Shown here piece by piece: positions 43,613-51,958 of a stretch of 64,000 nt of DNA (positions are counted from its first letter, which is position 1; every line of letters starts with the position of its first letter). This DNA comes from Enhydrobacter aerosaccus (lineage in GTDB: Bacteria; Pseudomonadota; Alphaproteobacteria; Reyranellales; Reyranellaceae), in contig NZ_FUWJ01000002.1 of the NCBI RefSeq assembly GCF_900167455.1, forward strand, positions 930,305 through 994,304. Direction: 5' to 3'. The position numbers and the translations under genes were made by a program. The notes beneath the pieces were generated by a model. That model was given only the letters and a program-made list of their open reading frames with translations. It was not told the origin of the DNA and ran no database searches.

Positions 43613-45009
43613 CCGTTTCGCCTGCCATTGTCCTGATCGTCGAGGATGTCGCGGCCTTGGCCGAGACCTACGCGTCGTACCTGGCGAACGAGCGCTGCAC
43701 GGTCGAGCGTGCCGGTAGCGCGGCGGCAGCGAGGGCAGCGATCGACCGCCGCGTGCCAGAGGTCATGCTGCTCGATGTCATGCTGCCCGACGGCAGCGGC
43801 ATGGACATCCTGCGCGACGTGCGCACACGAGATTTGCCGACCGATGTGGTGGTGATGACGAGCGAGGGGTCGGTCGGGCTTGCCGTCGAAGCCATGAAGC
43901 ATGGCGCGATCGACTTTCTCACCAAGCCGTTCAGCGCCGACCGGCTGCGCGTCACGGTGCGCAACGCGCTGATGCGGCGCAGGCTCGAGTCGCAGATCGC
44001 GGCGATCCAGGACGAGGTCGAGCGCGAGGAGTTCTGCGGCTTCGTCGGCCAATCGATGACGATGCAGTCGGTATACCGGATCATGCAGAACGCCGCGGCC
44101 AGCACCGCGCCGGTCCTTCTCAAAGGCGAGCGAGGCACCGGCAAGGCCCTGTGCGCGCACGCCCTGCATCGCATGAGCCGCCGCCGCGATCGTCCCTACC
44201 TTGCCCTCGACTGTGCCGCATTGGCACCGGACAGGCTCGAGGTCGAGCTGTTCGGACGCTGGGCCCGCGCGGCGACGATGGATCGCGAGGGAGCGCTGCT
44301 GAAGGCCAATGGCGGCACGATCTTCCTCGACGAGGTGTTCGCCCTTGGCCCCACGGCGCAGGCGCGACTGTTGCGCTATCTTCATACGGGAAGCCTGAAA
44401 CGCATCGACGAGCACCAGCTGCGACGGACCGATGTGCGCCTGATCTGTGCGACCGAGCGCGATCCGCAGGCAGAGATCGCAGCGGGCCGATTCAGCGAGG
44501 AACTGTTCTACAAGCTCGACATCCTGTCGATCGAGCTGCCGCCGCTGCGGGAACGGGACGACGACGTCCTCCGTCTCGCCAGTCACTTTCTGCCGCGGCT
44601 CGGCATGGAGGAGCGAAAGCGATTCACGGGCTTTTCGCCGGAGGCCGAGGCGGCGATGCTGGCCTACGACTGGCCGGGCAATGTTCAGGAACTGCAGAAC
44701 GTCCTGCGCGGACTCGTCATCCTGAACGAGGGTGGAACGGTCGAGGCGAGCATGCTGCCGCCCACCCTGGCCGTCCATGCGCCACGCCCGGCCTCCAGTG
44801 CCGGCGCGGACGTCGAACCGCTGGCGCCGCACGAGCCGGCAGTCATCGAGCCTCTCGAAAGGGTGATGCGCCGCACCATCGAGGAGGCGATCGCCAAATG
44901 CAGCGGTAACATTCCGCGCGCCGCGGTCGCCCTGCAGGTCACGCCCGCTTCGCTCTACCGTCGTCTCCAGAGCTGGCAGGCGCAGAACGCCACCCCGGCC
45001 TCCCGTTAA
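43609..45009 (+). CDS. NtrC-type response regulator lacking the GAFTGA loop
   Basis: 466 residues: receiver (1-125, phosphoacceptor D56, K106), AAA+ domain (about 142-385) and a C-terminal Fis-type helix-turn-helix (about 420-462). Walker A is GERGTGKA (173-180) and Walker B is GGTIFLDE (235-242). Between ELFG (213-216) and residue 230, where enhancer-binding proteins carry GAFTGA, the sequence is RWARAATMDRE. That loop contacts sigma-54, so classical sigma-54 activation is unlikely. It may act on another RNA polymerase form or as a repressor. The start overlaps the kinase stop (ATGA), making this its cognate regulator. Confidence 0.9.
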   Translation: MTVSPAIVLIVEDVAALAETYASYLANERCTVERAGSAAAARAAIDRRVPEVMLLDVMLPDGSGMDILRDVRTRDLPTDVVVMTSEGSVGLAVEAMKHGAIDFLTKPFSADRLRVTVRNALMRRRLESQIAAIQDEVEREEFCGFVGQSMTMQSVYRIMQNAAASTAPVLLKGERGTGKALCAHALHRMSRRRDRPYLALDCAALAPDRLEVELFGRWARAATMDREGALLKANGGTIFLDEVFALGPTAQARLLRYLHTGSLKRIDEHQLRRTDVRLICATERDPQAEIAAGRFSEELFYKLDILSIELPPLRERDDDVLRLASHFLPRLGMEERKRFTGFSPEAEAAMLAYDWPGNVQELQNVLRGLVILNEGGTVEASMLPPTLAVHAPRPASSAGADVEPLAPHEPAVIEPLERVMRRTIEEAIAKCSGNIPRAAVALQVTPASLYRRLQSWQAQNATPASR

Positions 45010-45314
45010 ATAAACGGAAATTAAACGGGACCACCGCACGCACGGCCTGCAGCAAAGGACGGGCGTACCCGCGACGACCGGCATCAACGGCAACTGTAAT
45101 AAGCCGGCAGACAAGGCGAACACGTGCATCGGCGACCTGGGCAAGGACAATGAACGCGCCATCATAGGCGCGCATTGGGCCGCCGCCGATTATGGTCACC
45201 AACGAGCCCGCCCTGTCTGGTGGTATCGGATGCTATTGCCTTGGCATCGACCGATCCCGCTCCCGCTCGACCAGACGGCAGGCCCATCTGGTCGAGGTGG
45301 GAGTTCCGGGAGGT
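45010..45314. other. 305-base intergenic region with a perfect hairpin
   Basis: This gap separates the response regulator (+) from a convergent secreted protein (-). I see no credible gene in it. The notable element is a perfect 10-bp inverted repeat, CTCGACCAGA (45266-45275) with TCTGGTCGAG (45287-45296), around an 11-base loop and without a T-run. The region just after the regulator stop (TAAATAAACGG) is AT-rich but forms no obvious terminator. Confidence 0.55.
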
Positions 45315-45899
45315 TCATCGCCCGTGAGCGTGGCCGCTATCCTGCTGCTGGAGATAGGGCGAACGGCTGAACACCACATTGAAGAGGTCCTTCATGAGGT
45401 CGCCCATGGCAGCGTCCTCCGGCGCACTGGATGTCGTCCAGCCCGTAGCCTCGGCCATTGCCTGATCGTTGCGGCAGTAGACGCCGTAGACGTAAATCCG
45501 CTCGGGCGTGCCCGGCCGCAATCGGCTGACTCCGCGGCATACTTCGGCGGAGTTCAGGTCGTTGGCCGGATTGAATACCAGCACCAGACGATAATCCGGA
45601 TACTGCGGCTCGGCCGGCGTCGCATAGGTGAAGGTGAGACGCGGCTCCGGCTTGTTGGCCTGCATGACCGGCAGGAGTCGCCGCGCGACTTCGCCGGGCT
45701 CCAGGTTCGGATACGGGTTGCCTTGCAGCACGACCCGGAAGGGCTTGTTGTCGGTCGCGGCATAGAAGTCGCGATAGTCGTATTGGATGGCGTGGTACGA
45801 ATTGCCGATGGTCGCGGCATGCGCGAGGACCGGCAAGCCCGCGGCCAGCGCCGCTGTCGCAATCGTTCTTCCGATCGCGGATTTTACGATGGTGCGCAT
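45315..45899 (-). CDS. Secreted protein of unknown function
   Basis: 194 residues. A signal peptide (hydrophobic 12-26, AHA-A cleavage near 28) leads into a mature domain with SYHAIQYDYRDFYAATD, PNLEPGEVARRLLPVMQ, LVFNPANDLNSAEVC and YVYGVYCRND. The two Cys residues could form a disulfide. GGAGGA precedes two adjacent ATGs (45902 and 45899); the second is better spaced. Two CTGTAAG heptamers at an 11-bp period lie 74-91 bases upstream. I do not recognise the family. It converges on the phosphorelay genes. Confidence 0.78.
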   Translation of the reverse strand: MRTIVKSAIGRTIATAALAAGLPVLAHAATIGNSYHAIQYDYRDFYAATDNKPFRVVLQGNPYPNLEPGEVARRLLPVMQANKPEPRLTFTYATPAEPQYPDYRLVLVFNPANDLNSAEVCRGVSRLRPGTPERIYVYGVYCRNDQAMAEATGWTTSSAPEDAAMGDLMKDLFNVVFSRSPYLQQQDSGHAHGR

Positions 45900-45972
45900 C
45901 ATGACTCCTCCAAGTGTCGGAACATTGTGGTGACCTACGGAGACGGCCCGCGCATTCGCCTTCGAACGCGAT

Positions 45973-45990
45973 CTGTAAGCCGGCTGTAAG
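45973..45990. promoter_or_regulatory. Tandem CTGTAAG repeats (OmpR/PhoB-type site)
   Basis: CTGTAAG is at 45973-45979 and again at 45984-45990, an 11-bp period as in sites of winged-helix response regulators such as PhoB (CTGTCAT-N4-CTGTCAT). A third copy is at 46104-46110. They lie 74-91 bases upstream of the secreted-protein start. The gap 45900-46175 contains nothing else that I can support. Confidence 0.45.
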
Positions 45991-46175
45991 TCCTCGAGGA
46001 TCAAAGATCGCCGATGAATCCGGCCTTTTTCCGGATGGTTGAGCAGGCTGACAGATTTTCTTCCCGCTCTCGCGCGAGGATCATCTTCGACGCGTCAGCC
46101 CTCTGTAAGGCCGTCCCTCTATAGTCGTCTCGGACGGTCAGAGACGAACCTGATCGAGCGGAAGATGCGGCGCGA

Positions 46176-47024
46176 TCAGCGTGCCCAGGGTGGCGCTTTG
46201 AGTCCAAGGCCATGGCCGCCGCCATAGGCTGCAATGTCCGGCGACTTCCAGTCTTTCAGGAGATCGCGATCGAGCGCATAGACCTCGATGCCGAGCGGTC
46301 GACACACATCGAGGGGATCGCGCGCCTCGGGGCCCCACAACGGTACGGACAGATCGCCGCCGGGACAGGTCGACAGCGCACAGAGCAGATCGATCTCGGC
46401 GAAGAACTCGATGTGGTCTCCCTTGCGCACCGGACTCGCGCGCATGAAGTATTTGTCCTCGCTGTTGAGGCCCGTGCACTGAAAGACGTTCAGAACGTCG
46501 TGCACGTCGAGCTCCGTCAATCCGTGTGGCGCCACCGCACGCACCAGATTGGAGTGGCAGCAGAAATCGAAATCCTCCCCGGTCAGCATGCGGTTCACGT
46601 ACGGGTCGCAACGCGTCCCCAGGAGGTCGTGGACGCGGCCGCCATACTCGTCGACGCCGTAGTCGGCGAGACTGTCCGAGGTGATGGTCACGAGCGGCCG
46701 CAGGTAAGGCAAGGTCGACCATAGACGATCGAAGGTCGTCACATGCGCGGCCTGGAGCTGGCGCGTGCGCGAGGCCCACAGCCGTTCCCTGGGATTCTGA
46801 AGGTTCCAGAGATTGAGGTCGCCTACCTGGGGACCCTCCACGGCGACGATGCGAAAGACATGGCCCGCCGGCACCTTCCACGCCCGGCCGGTACGGATCG
46901 GGATGACGAACTGGTCGACAAGCTGGCGACCTGCGATGGCGTCGGCGATTCGCCGGTAAAAGGCCTTGTCCACGGCGAGGGCGGAGCCAGCGGTAGATTG
47001 ATAGGCGGCGGGAAAGTCCTTCAT
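46176..47024 (-). CDS. DUF1989 (urea carboxylase-associated family) protein
   Basis: 282 residues. Markers are GRAWKVPAGHVFRIVAVEGPQVGDLNLWN (about 46-76, split here as GRAWKVPAGH and EGPQVGDLNLWN), SRTRQLQAAHVTTFDRLWS-type, GTRCDPYVN and FQCTGLN. Clustered Cys residues (FCCHSN, DVCRP) fall in the usual places. Members accompany urea carboxylase or guanidine genes, but the function is not firmly known. The amidase gene is 109 bases upstream on the same strand, and the intervening leader folds into alternative hairpins. GGGAGGG precedes the ATG. Confidence 0.87.
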   Translation of the reverse strand: MKDFPAAYQSTAGSALAVDKAFYRRIADAIAGRQLVDQFVIPIRTGRAWKVPAGHVFRIVAVEGPQVGDLNLWNLQNPRERLWASRTRQLQAAHVTTFDRLWSTLPYLRPLVTITSDSLADYGVDEYGGRVHDLLGTRCDPYVNRMLTGEDFDFCCHSNLVRAVAPHGLTELDVHDVLNVFQCTGLNSEDKYFMRASPVRKGDHIEFFAEIDLLCALSTCPGGDLSVPLWGPEARDPLDVCRPLGIEVYALDRDLLKDWKSPDIAAYGGGHGLGLKAPPWAR

Positions 47025-47055
47025 GCTGCCCTCCCTGCAAACCGATCGTCGTCGA

Positions 47056-47115
47056 TATCAGGCGAGGAGCCCGGGGCTTCGCCTGATACCGACGCTGGCG
47101 GCACGGGGCGAAGCC
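47056..47115 (-). repeat. Mutually exclusive hairpins in the DUF1989 leader
   Basis: TATCAGGCGA (47056-47065) pairs perfectly with TCGCCTGATA (47079-47088), with extra pairs in its loop. GGCTTCGCC (47075-47083) can instead pair with GGCGAAGCC (47107-47115), disrupting the first stem. In transcription order (minus strand) the second alternative forms first. Neither is followed by a T-run. The region is between the amidase stop and the DUF1989 start. A dispersed palindromic repeat or an attenuator-like leader are both possible. Confidence 0.5.
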
Positions 47116-47133
47116 GGGATCCTCAAAGTCATC

Positions 47134-48549
47134 TCACAGAGCCGGATGCTTCTTGTCGACACCCGATGACTGCTCCCATGTCCGGGCGACGCGGAAGAGC
47201 ATGGCCTCGTCGAAATATCTCGCGACGAACTGTACCGACAGCGGCAGTCCGCCCGAGGAGAGCCCCGACATCATGGCCAATGCCGGGTGGCCGGTCACGT
47301 TGAAGGGCGTACGCGCCTGTCGCGGATAGGTCCGCTCGATATCCGCCGGACGGTCGATGCGGCAGGCCGGATCCATCGAGCTGGCGCACAGAAGAACATC
47401 CACCTCGGCCAAGGCCGCATTGACAGAGGCAATCATCTCGGTACGGCGGCGGCTGGCGAGGACATAATCCCCGGCACTCAGGAACGCGCCGGCCAACAGG
47501 CGCTGCCGCGCCAGCTTGCCGTAATCGCCGGGCCGCTCGCGCAGCCACGGCGCATGGATCGACCATGCCTCGCTCTGCAGGATGACGCGATTCACCGCCG
47601 CGAATTCATTGAGCGACGGCAGGCGGATATCGCGGATATCGGCGCCCAGCATCTGCAGGGTGCGCATCACATTCTCCAGCGCCGCCGTCACCTCCGGGTC
47701 GGCCGGCATGTCGACTTCATGGAAATGGCGCACGAAGCCGATCCGCAATCCGACAACACCGCGATCGAGCGCGGCGGCGTAGCGGCCGCTGCCTGCGGCG
47801 GCGCTGCCCGGATCGAGGGGATCATGACCGGCGATGGCCGCCAGCATCAACGCGTTGTCTTCGACGGTGCGCGTCATCGGCCCGATATGGTCCAGCGTGA
47901 AGGACAGTGGGAAAACCCCGCGTCTCGACACGAGCCCGTAGGTCGGCTTCAGGCCGACGATACCGCAGCAGCTTGCGGGGTTGCGCACGCTGCCGCCGGT
48001 ATCGGTGCCGAGCGCCAGCGGGAACAGGCCGGCGGCGAGGCCCGAGCCGGAACCGGATGAGGAGCCACCCGGATGGTGGTCAGGGTTCCACGGATTGCGG
48101 GCTGGCGGCCAGGGCAGATCGAAGCTCGGTCCGCCAATGGCGAATTCGTGTGTCGACAGCTTTCCAACCGAGATGGCGCCAGCCTGGCGCAGCTTGGCGA
48201 CACACACTGCATCGGCCGTGGCCATATTGCCCTCGAGAACCTTCGAGTGGCAGGTGGTCGGCAACCCGGCGACATCGATGATGTCCTTGATGCCCACCGG
48301 AACGCCATGCAGCGGTCCGCGCAATCGGCCCGCCATGGCCTCGGCCTCGGCGATCCTCGCCGCCTCGAGCGCAGCTTCGGCGTCGAGACGAATGAAGACG
48401 TTGAGCGCCGGATCGAGCTTTTCGATGCGGGCGAGGTATGCCTTCATCAGCTCGACTGGCGAAAGCTCCCGCTTCGCGATAGCCGTGGCGGCCGCAGTGG
48501 CCGACAGGAAATGCAGCGGGCCTTCGACCAACCCGAGGCCCGCGTTCAT
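47134..48549 (-). CDS. Amidase (amidase-signature family)
   Basis: 471 residues from the ATG at 48549, chosen because it overlaps the stop of the preceding small gene by four bases (ATGA). The catalytic Lys is in GVPVGIKDIID, the cis-Ser in PGGSSSGSGSG, and the nucleophile Ser in TDTGGSVRNPAS, so the Ser-cisSer-Lys triad is complete. The closest-looking relatives are AtzE/GatA-like hydrolases of small amides or ureides. With DUF1989 next to it, a urea- or guanidine-derived substrate is attractive but unproven. Confidence 0.9.
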   Translation of the reverse strand: MNAGLGLVEGPLHFLSATAAATAIAKRELSPVELMKAYLARIEKLDPALNVFIRLDAEAALEAARIAEAEAMAGRLRGPLHGVPVGIKDIIDVAGLPTTCHSKVLEGNMATADAVCVAKLRQAGAISVGKLSTHEFAIGGPSFDLPWPPARNPWNPDHHPGGSSSGSGSGLAAGLFPLALGTDTGGSVRNPASCCGIVGLKPTYGLVSRRGVFPLSFTLDHIGPMTRTVEDNALMLAAIAGHDPLDPGSAAAGSGRYAAALDRGVVGLRIGFVRHFHEVDMPADPEVTAALENVMRTLQMLGADIRDIRLPSLNEFAAVNRVILQSEAWSIHAPWLRERPGDYGKLARQRLLAGAFLSAGDYVLASRRRTEMIASVNAALAEVDVLLCASSMDPACRIDRPADIERTYPRQARTPFNVTGHPALAMMSGLSSGGLPLSVQFVARYFDEAMLFRVARTWEQSSGVDKKHPAL

Positions 48550-48728
48550 AGCCCTTCTCCTGGCCGCATCGCCGGCCACGGTTCGGCGCGCGGGTCGCTC
48601 GGCGCGATTATCTTCTGGCGGGCCCCCGCTGCCTGGCGTGCGGCGGCGGCGACGTCCTCCGGAAATTCCGCCAGGGCCTTTTCCAACCCCGCCTCGCGCG
48701 CCAGAAGCGCGACCTTTTCCTTGTCCAT
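48546..48728 (-). CDS. 60-residue GatC/AtzG-like candidate partner of the amidase
   Basis: 60 residues from the ATG at 48728, which has GGAAGGG nine bases upstream. The N-terminal helix (KVALLAREAGLEKALAEFP) is followed by an Ala-rich helix and a Pro-rich tail with DPRAEPWPAM. Helical hairpin plus extended tail is the shape of GatC and AtzG, small subunits that wrap amidase-family enzymes. The stop overlaps the amidase start, implying fixed stoichiometry. Family assignment is tentative. Confidence 0.65.
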   Translation of the reverse strand: MDKEKVALLAREAGLEKALAEFPEDVAAAARQAAGARQKIIAPSDPRAEPWPAMRPGEGL

Positions 48729-48817
48729 GCGGTGCATCCCTTCCAAGCTTTCGCCGTTGTTAACGTCAGCACAAATCGCGCCATTCCGTCCATTGGCGGA
48801 TTTGGACGGGGGACTGT

Positions 48818-50950
48818 TTGGAATCCGATCACACGCTGGCGATTTTCATCGCAGAGCTGATCCTGCTCCTGCTGGTCGGCCGGTTGCTGGGCGAGGGCAT
48901 GAACCGTCTGGGGCAGCCGGCGCTGTTCGGTCAGCTGCTGGCCGGCGTGCTGCTCGGCCCTTCCGTCTTCGGCGCGGCATTTCCCGAATGGCGGCACCTG
49001 GTGTTTCCCGAATCGAGAACGCTGAAGAGCATGATCGATGCCGTGTCGCAGATCGGCATCCTGCTGTTGCTCTTGCTGACCGGAATGGAAACCAACCTCG
49101 CGTTGATGCGGCGACGGACGCATGCGGTGATCTCCTCCTCCCTGAGCGGCATTGCCGTGCCGTTCCTCTGCGGCATCGCACTCGCCTACGCCTTGCCGGC
49201 CGTTGCCGTACCCACACACGCCAACAGGCTCGTGACGGCGCTCTTCCTCGGGACGGCCCTGTCGATCTCCTCGGTGAAGATCGTCGCCATGGTGCTGATG
49301 GAAACGGGAGCGATCCGGCGTGATCTCGGCCAGCTCATCCTGGCGACGGCGATCCTCGACGACACGGTGGCCTGGATCATCATCGCCATCATTTCGGGCA
49401 TCGCGGCCAAGGGTGTCGTCGATATCGTGAGCATCAGCGGCGCCGTGGCCGGAACCGCCTTGTTCCTGGCCTTCTGCCTCGGCATCGGCAGGCGGCTGGT
49501 GGCGCGCCTGATCGTCTGGGTCAACGACACCATGACGATCGAAGTGCCGGTGATCACAGCGATCCTGATCGTCATGTTCATCCTGTCGCTCACCACGGAA
49601 ATGATCGGCGTACATACGGCCCTGGGCGCGTTCGTGGCCGGCATCCTTGTCGGACAGTCGCCGATCCTGACGACCCATATCGAGAGCCAGTTGCGCGGCT
49701 TCATCATGGCCTTCTTCAGCCCGGTGTTCTTCGCTGTTGCCGGGCTGGGAATGGACCTGCGGACGTTGATCGATCCTACCCTCGCCCTCTTCACGCTCGC
49801 GGTCATCCTGGTGGCGACCGTCGGCAAGTTCTCCGGCGCGTTGATGGGCGGACGTGTCGGCGGGCTGACGCTGCGCGAATCGATGGCCCTCGCCACCGGC
49901 CTCAACGCGCGCGGCTCGACCGAGGTCATCATCGCCAGCATTGGTCTTTCCATGGGGGCGCTCAGCCAGCAGCTCTATACGATGATCGTCGCCATGGCGG
50001 TGGTCACGACGATGGCCATGCCGCCGACATTGCGTTGGATCATGGCCCGCGTGCCGCTCGGCGAACAGGAAGCCCGGCGCCTCGAGAAGGAGGAGGCGGC
50101 CGAAGCCGAGCACCTGCCCGAGATGGAGCGCGCGCTCGTCTATGTCGACGACAGTCCGAATGGCCGACTGGCGGCGCGTCTCGCCGGCCTGTTCGCGGCC
50201 CGCCAACAGGTCCTCACCACCGTCTTGGAACCGGCGGCGGCGGAAGAGCGCGGACCGGAAGAAGCCGCCGCGCGCAAGCATGTCGCCGAGGCCGCGGAGG
50301 CCACCGGTCCAATGCTCGACTCCCGGCCGCCGCCGGCCAAGGAGCTCGTCACCGAGCGACCGCCGGCGCACAGCGAGGCGCTCGATCGCGAAATCGCGCG
50401 CGGCTACGACCTCGTTTTCGTCGGTGTCGACCGACCTATATCGCCGACGGGCCATTTCGACGCCCGCGTGCAGCGGCTGATCGACCGGTTCGACGGCCCC
50501 GTGGCCATCACGGTCAATGGCGCCGGCGCCGCCGGGCCGGCGGATGTGCCGATCGACATCCTGCTGCCGGCCGCAGGGACGCAGGATGCGCGGCTGGCGA
50601 TGGAGATTGCCCTGGCACTTGGCCAGGCCTCGAAGGGCAGCGTGACGGCGCTGCATGTGTTCGACCCGCAGGATGACGCCGAGTTGCTGCGCGGCCGCGC
50701 CCGCCGCCTCGGCCTCTCGGTGCTGGTCGATATCCATCGCGCCGGCAAACGCAACGGGGTGCCCGTCAAGGGGTTGACCGCCACCAACGTGCGGCCCGAG
50801 GTCGAGATCCGGCGTGCCGTACGCGGCGGAAACTTCGATCTGGTGGTTCTGGGTTCATCGCTGCGCCAGGGCGAGACCAAGTTCCTTGGTCCTCGCAGCG
50901 CCGCCCTTCTGCGGACGTTGCGGACGCCCATCCTGCTGATTGCGCGGTGA
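48818..50950 (+). CDS. Kef/CPA2-type cation:proton antiporter with C-terminal Usp region
   Basis: 710 residues with a TTG start preceded by GGGGGA. About twelve helices occupy residues 8-405, including FGQLLAGVLLGPSVFG and ATAILDDTVAWIIIAI, where the Asp pair of CPA2 transporters is expected. The cytoplasmic part (about 440-709) is Usp-like: VYVDDSPNGRLAARLAGLFAARQ and a terminal SLRQGETKFLGPRSAALLRTLRTPILLIAR. There is no TrkA-N domain. It would exchange K+ or Na+ for H+, possibly gated by nucleotide binding to the Usp tail. It is divergent from the amidase partner gene. Confidence 0.9.
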   Translation: MESDHTLAIFIAELILLLLVGRLLGEGMNRLGQPALFGQLLAGVLLGPSVFGAAFPEWRHLVFPESRTLKSMIDAVSQIGILLLLLLTGMETNLALMRRRTHAVISSSLSGIAVPFLCGIALAYALPAVAVPTHANRLVTALFLGTALSISSVKIVAMVLMETGAIRRDLGQLILATAILDDTVAWIIIAIISGIAAKGVVDIVSISGAVAGTALFLAFCLGIGRRLVARLIVWVNDTMTIEVPVITAILIVMFILSLTTEMIGVHTALGAFVAGILVGQSPILTTHIESQLRGFIMAFFSPVFFAVAGLGMDLRTLIDPTLALFTLAVILVATVGKFSGALMGGRVGGLTLRESMALATGLNARGSTEVIIASIGLSMGALSQQLYTMIVAMAVVTTMAMPPTLRWIMARVPLGEQEARRLEKEEAAEAEHLPEMERALVYVDDSPNGRLAARLAGLFAARQQVLTTVLEPAAAEERGPEEAAARKHVAEAAEATGPMLDSRPPPAKELVTERPPAHSEALDREIARGYDLVFVGVDRPISPTGHFDARVQRLIDRFDGPVAITVNGAGAAGPADVPIDILLPAAGTQDARLAMEIALALGQASKGSVTALHVFDPQDDAELLRGRARRLGLSVLVDIHRAGKRNGVPVKGLTATNVRPEVEIRRAVRGGNFDLVVLGSSLRQGETKFLGPRSAALLRTLRTPILLIAR

Positions 50951-50984
50951 AGACGCTTTCGCGCCGGCCGCGTCCTGGCCGGAC

Positions 50985-51830
50985 CTATGCCAGCCGCTCC
51001 AGCTTGGTGACTTCCTGCGGCGGCAGCTCGGCGAGATAGAGATTGCCCTCGGCATCGCCAGCAAGACCGTGTGCGCCGTTGATCGCGCCGCGGCAGCGTC
51101 CGACAAGCGTCCCGTCGAGATCGAGCAGGCTGATGCGCGGAATCTGGTCCGTGACGAAGACGAGGCCGCGCTCATCGATCCAGATCTGCATCGGATGGTA
51201 GAAGTCGCGCCACTCGGTCAGGTAAGCACCCTCGCGATCGAACAGCTGCACGCGATTGTTCTCCCGATCGCCGACAAGGACACGATTGCGGGAATCGATG
51301 GCAATAGCGTGCGGCGTCGTGAAGGCGCCCGGCCCCGAGCCGGCCCCACCCCAGCTTTGCCGCAACCGACCGTCGCCGCCGAAGCGATGGACATGCGAGT
51401 TGCCATAGCCATCGGCGACATAGATCTCACCGTCCGGCGCCAGCGCCGCCGCGGTCGGATGATTGAAGGGCGCTCCGAGCGCTGGCCAATGCCGCCGTCC
51501 GAGCGCCTGCATCGGAGCACCGGTCCGGTCGAAGCGCAGCACCTGATGCGCATCGCGATCGGCAACCAAAAAGGTGCCGTCGGCGGCAGCGTCGATGTAA
51601 TGCGGCTCGGCGAGCGTGCCTTCGCCCCAAGAGCCGACCTTCTTCCCCGCGCGATCGAACACCAGCACCGGCTGGTCGGTGCCGCGCTGGGCCACATGCA
51701 CATTGCCCTCCGCATCGACCGCCACGTCGGAGAGGAAGCCAAAACTCTCGCCAGGCGGCAGCCTGGCCCATTTGCGGTGGATCGCGTAGCGGCGGTCGCC
51801 GAGGATCACGGTGTAAGGCTCGTCGGACAT
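50985..51830 (-). CDS. NHL-repeat beta-propeller protein
   Basis: 281 residues of repeating GNVHVAQRGTDQPVLVFDR-like units, about six, each ending with a V-F-D/L-R strand. Examples are DGTFLVADRDAHQVLRFDR, GEIYVADGYGNSHVHRFG and NRVLVGDRENNRVQLFDR. It resembles peptidyl-alpha-hydroxyglycine lyase-like propellers. No signal peptide is present. It could bind or hydrolyse a small ligand; no catalytic set was identified. Confidence 0.85.
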   Translation of the reverse strand: MSDEPYTVILGDRRYAIHRKWARLPPGESFGFLSDVAVDAEGNVHVAQRGTDQPVLVFDRAGKKVGSWGEGTLAEPHYIDAAADGTFLVADRDAHQVLRFDRTGAPMQALGRRHWPALGAPFNHPTAAALAPDGEIYVADGYGNSHVHRFGGDGRLRQSWGGAGSGPGAFTTPHAIAIDSRNRVLVGDRENNRVQLFDREGAYLTEWRDFYHPMQIWIDERGLVFVTDQIPRISLLDLDGTLVGRCRGAINGAHGLAGDAEGNLYLAELPPQEVTKLERLA

Positions 51831-51958
51831 CGGACTACCTCGAGGCTCGGAAGGCCCGCGGCGTGCCCCAGGGGCGAAACCACGGCAGGCATCGGCGAAG
51901 CAATAGCCATTCCAGGCGGACAGGTAAAATCCGGCCGGACAAGAAAAAGGAGGACGCC

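Noticed and set aside
46005..46175. Small gene in the DUF1989 downstream gap
   Set aside because: Short frames there have no ribosome-binding site or family resemblance; only the CTGTAAG copy stands out.
47134..48549. Amidase as allophanate hydrolase (AtzF)
   Set aside because: It lacks the C-terminal extension of AtzF enzymes and no urea carboxylase is in the window; only a general amidase call is safe.
48608..50737. Frame of about 700 codons antisense to the antiporter
   Set aside because: Low-complexity His/Asp/Arg composition, no start context, and antisense to a clear CPA2 transporter.
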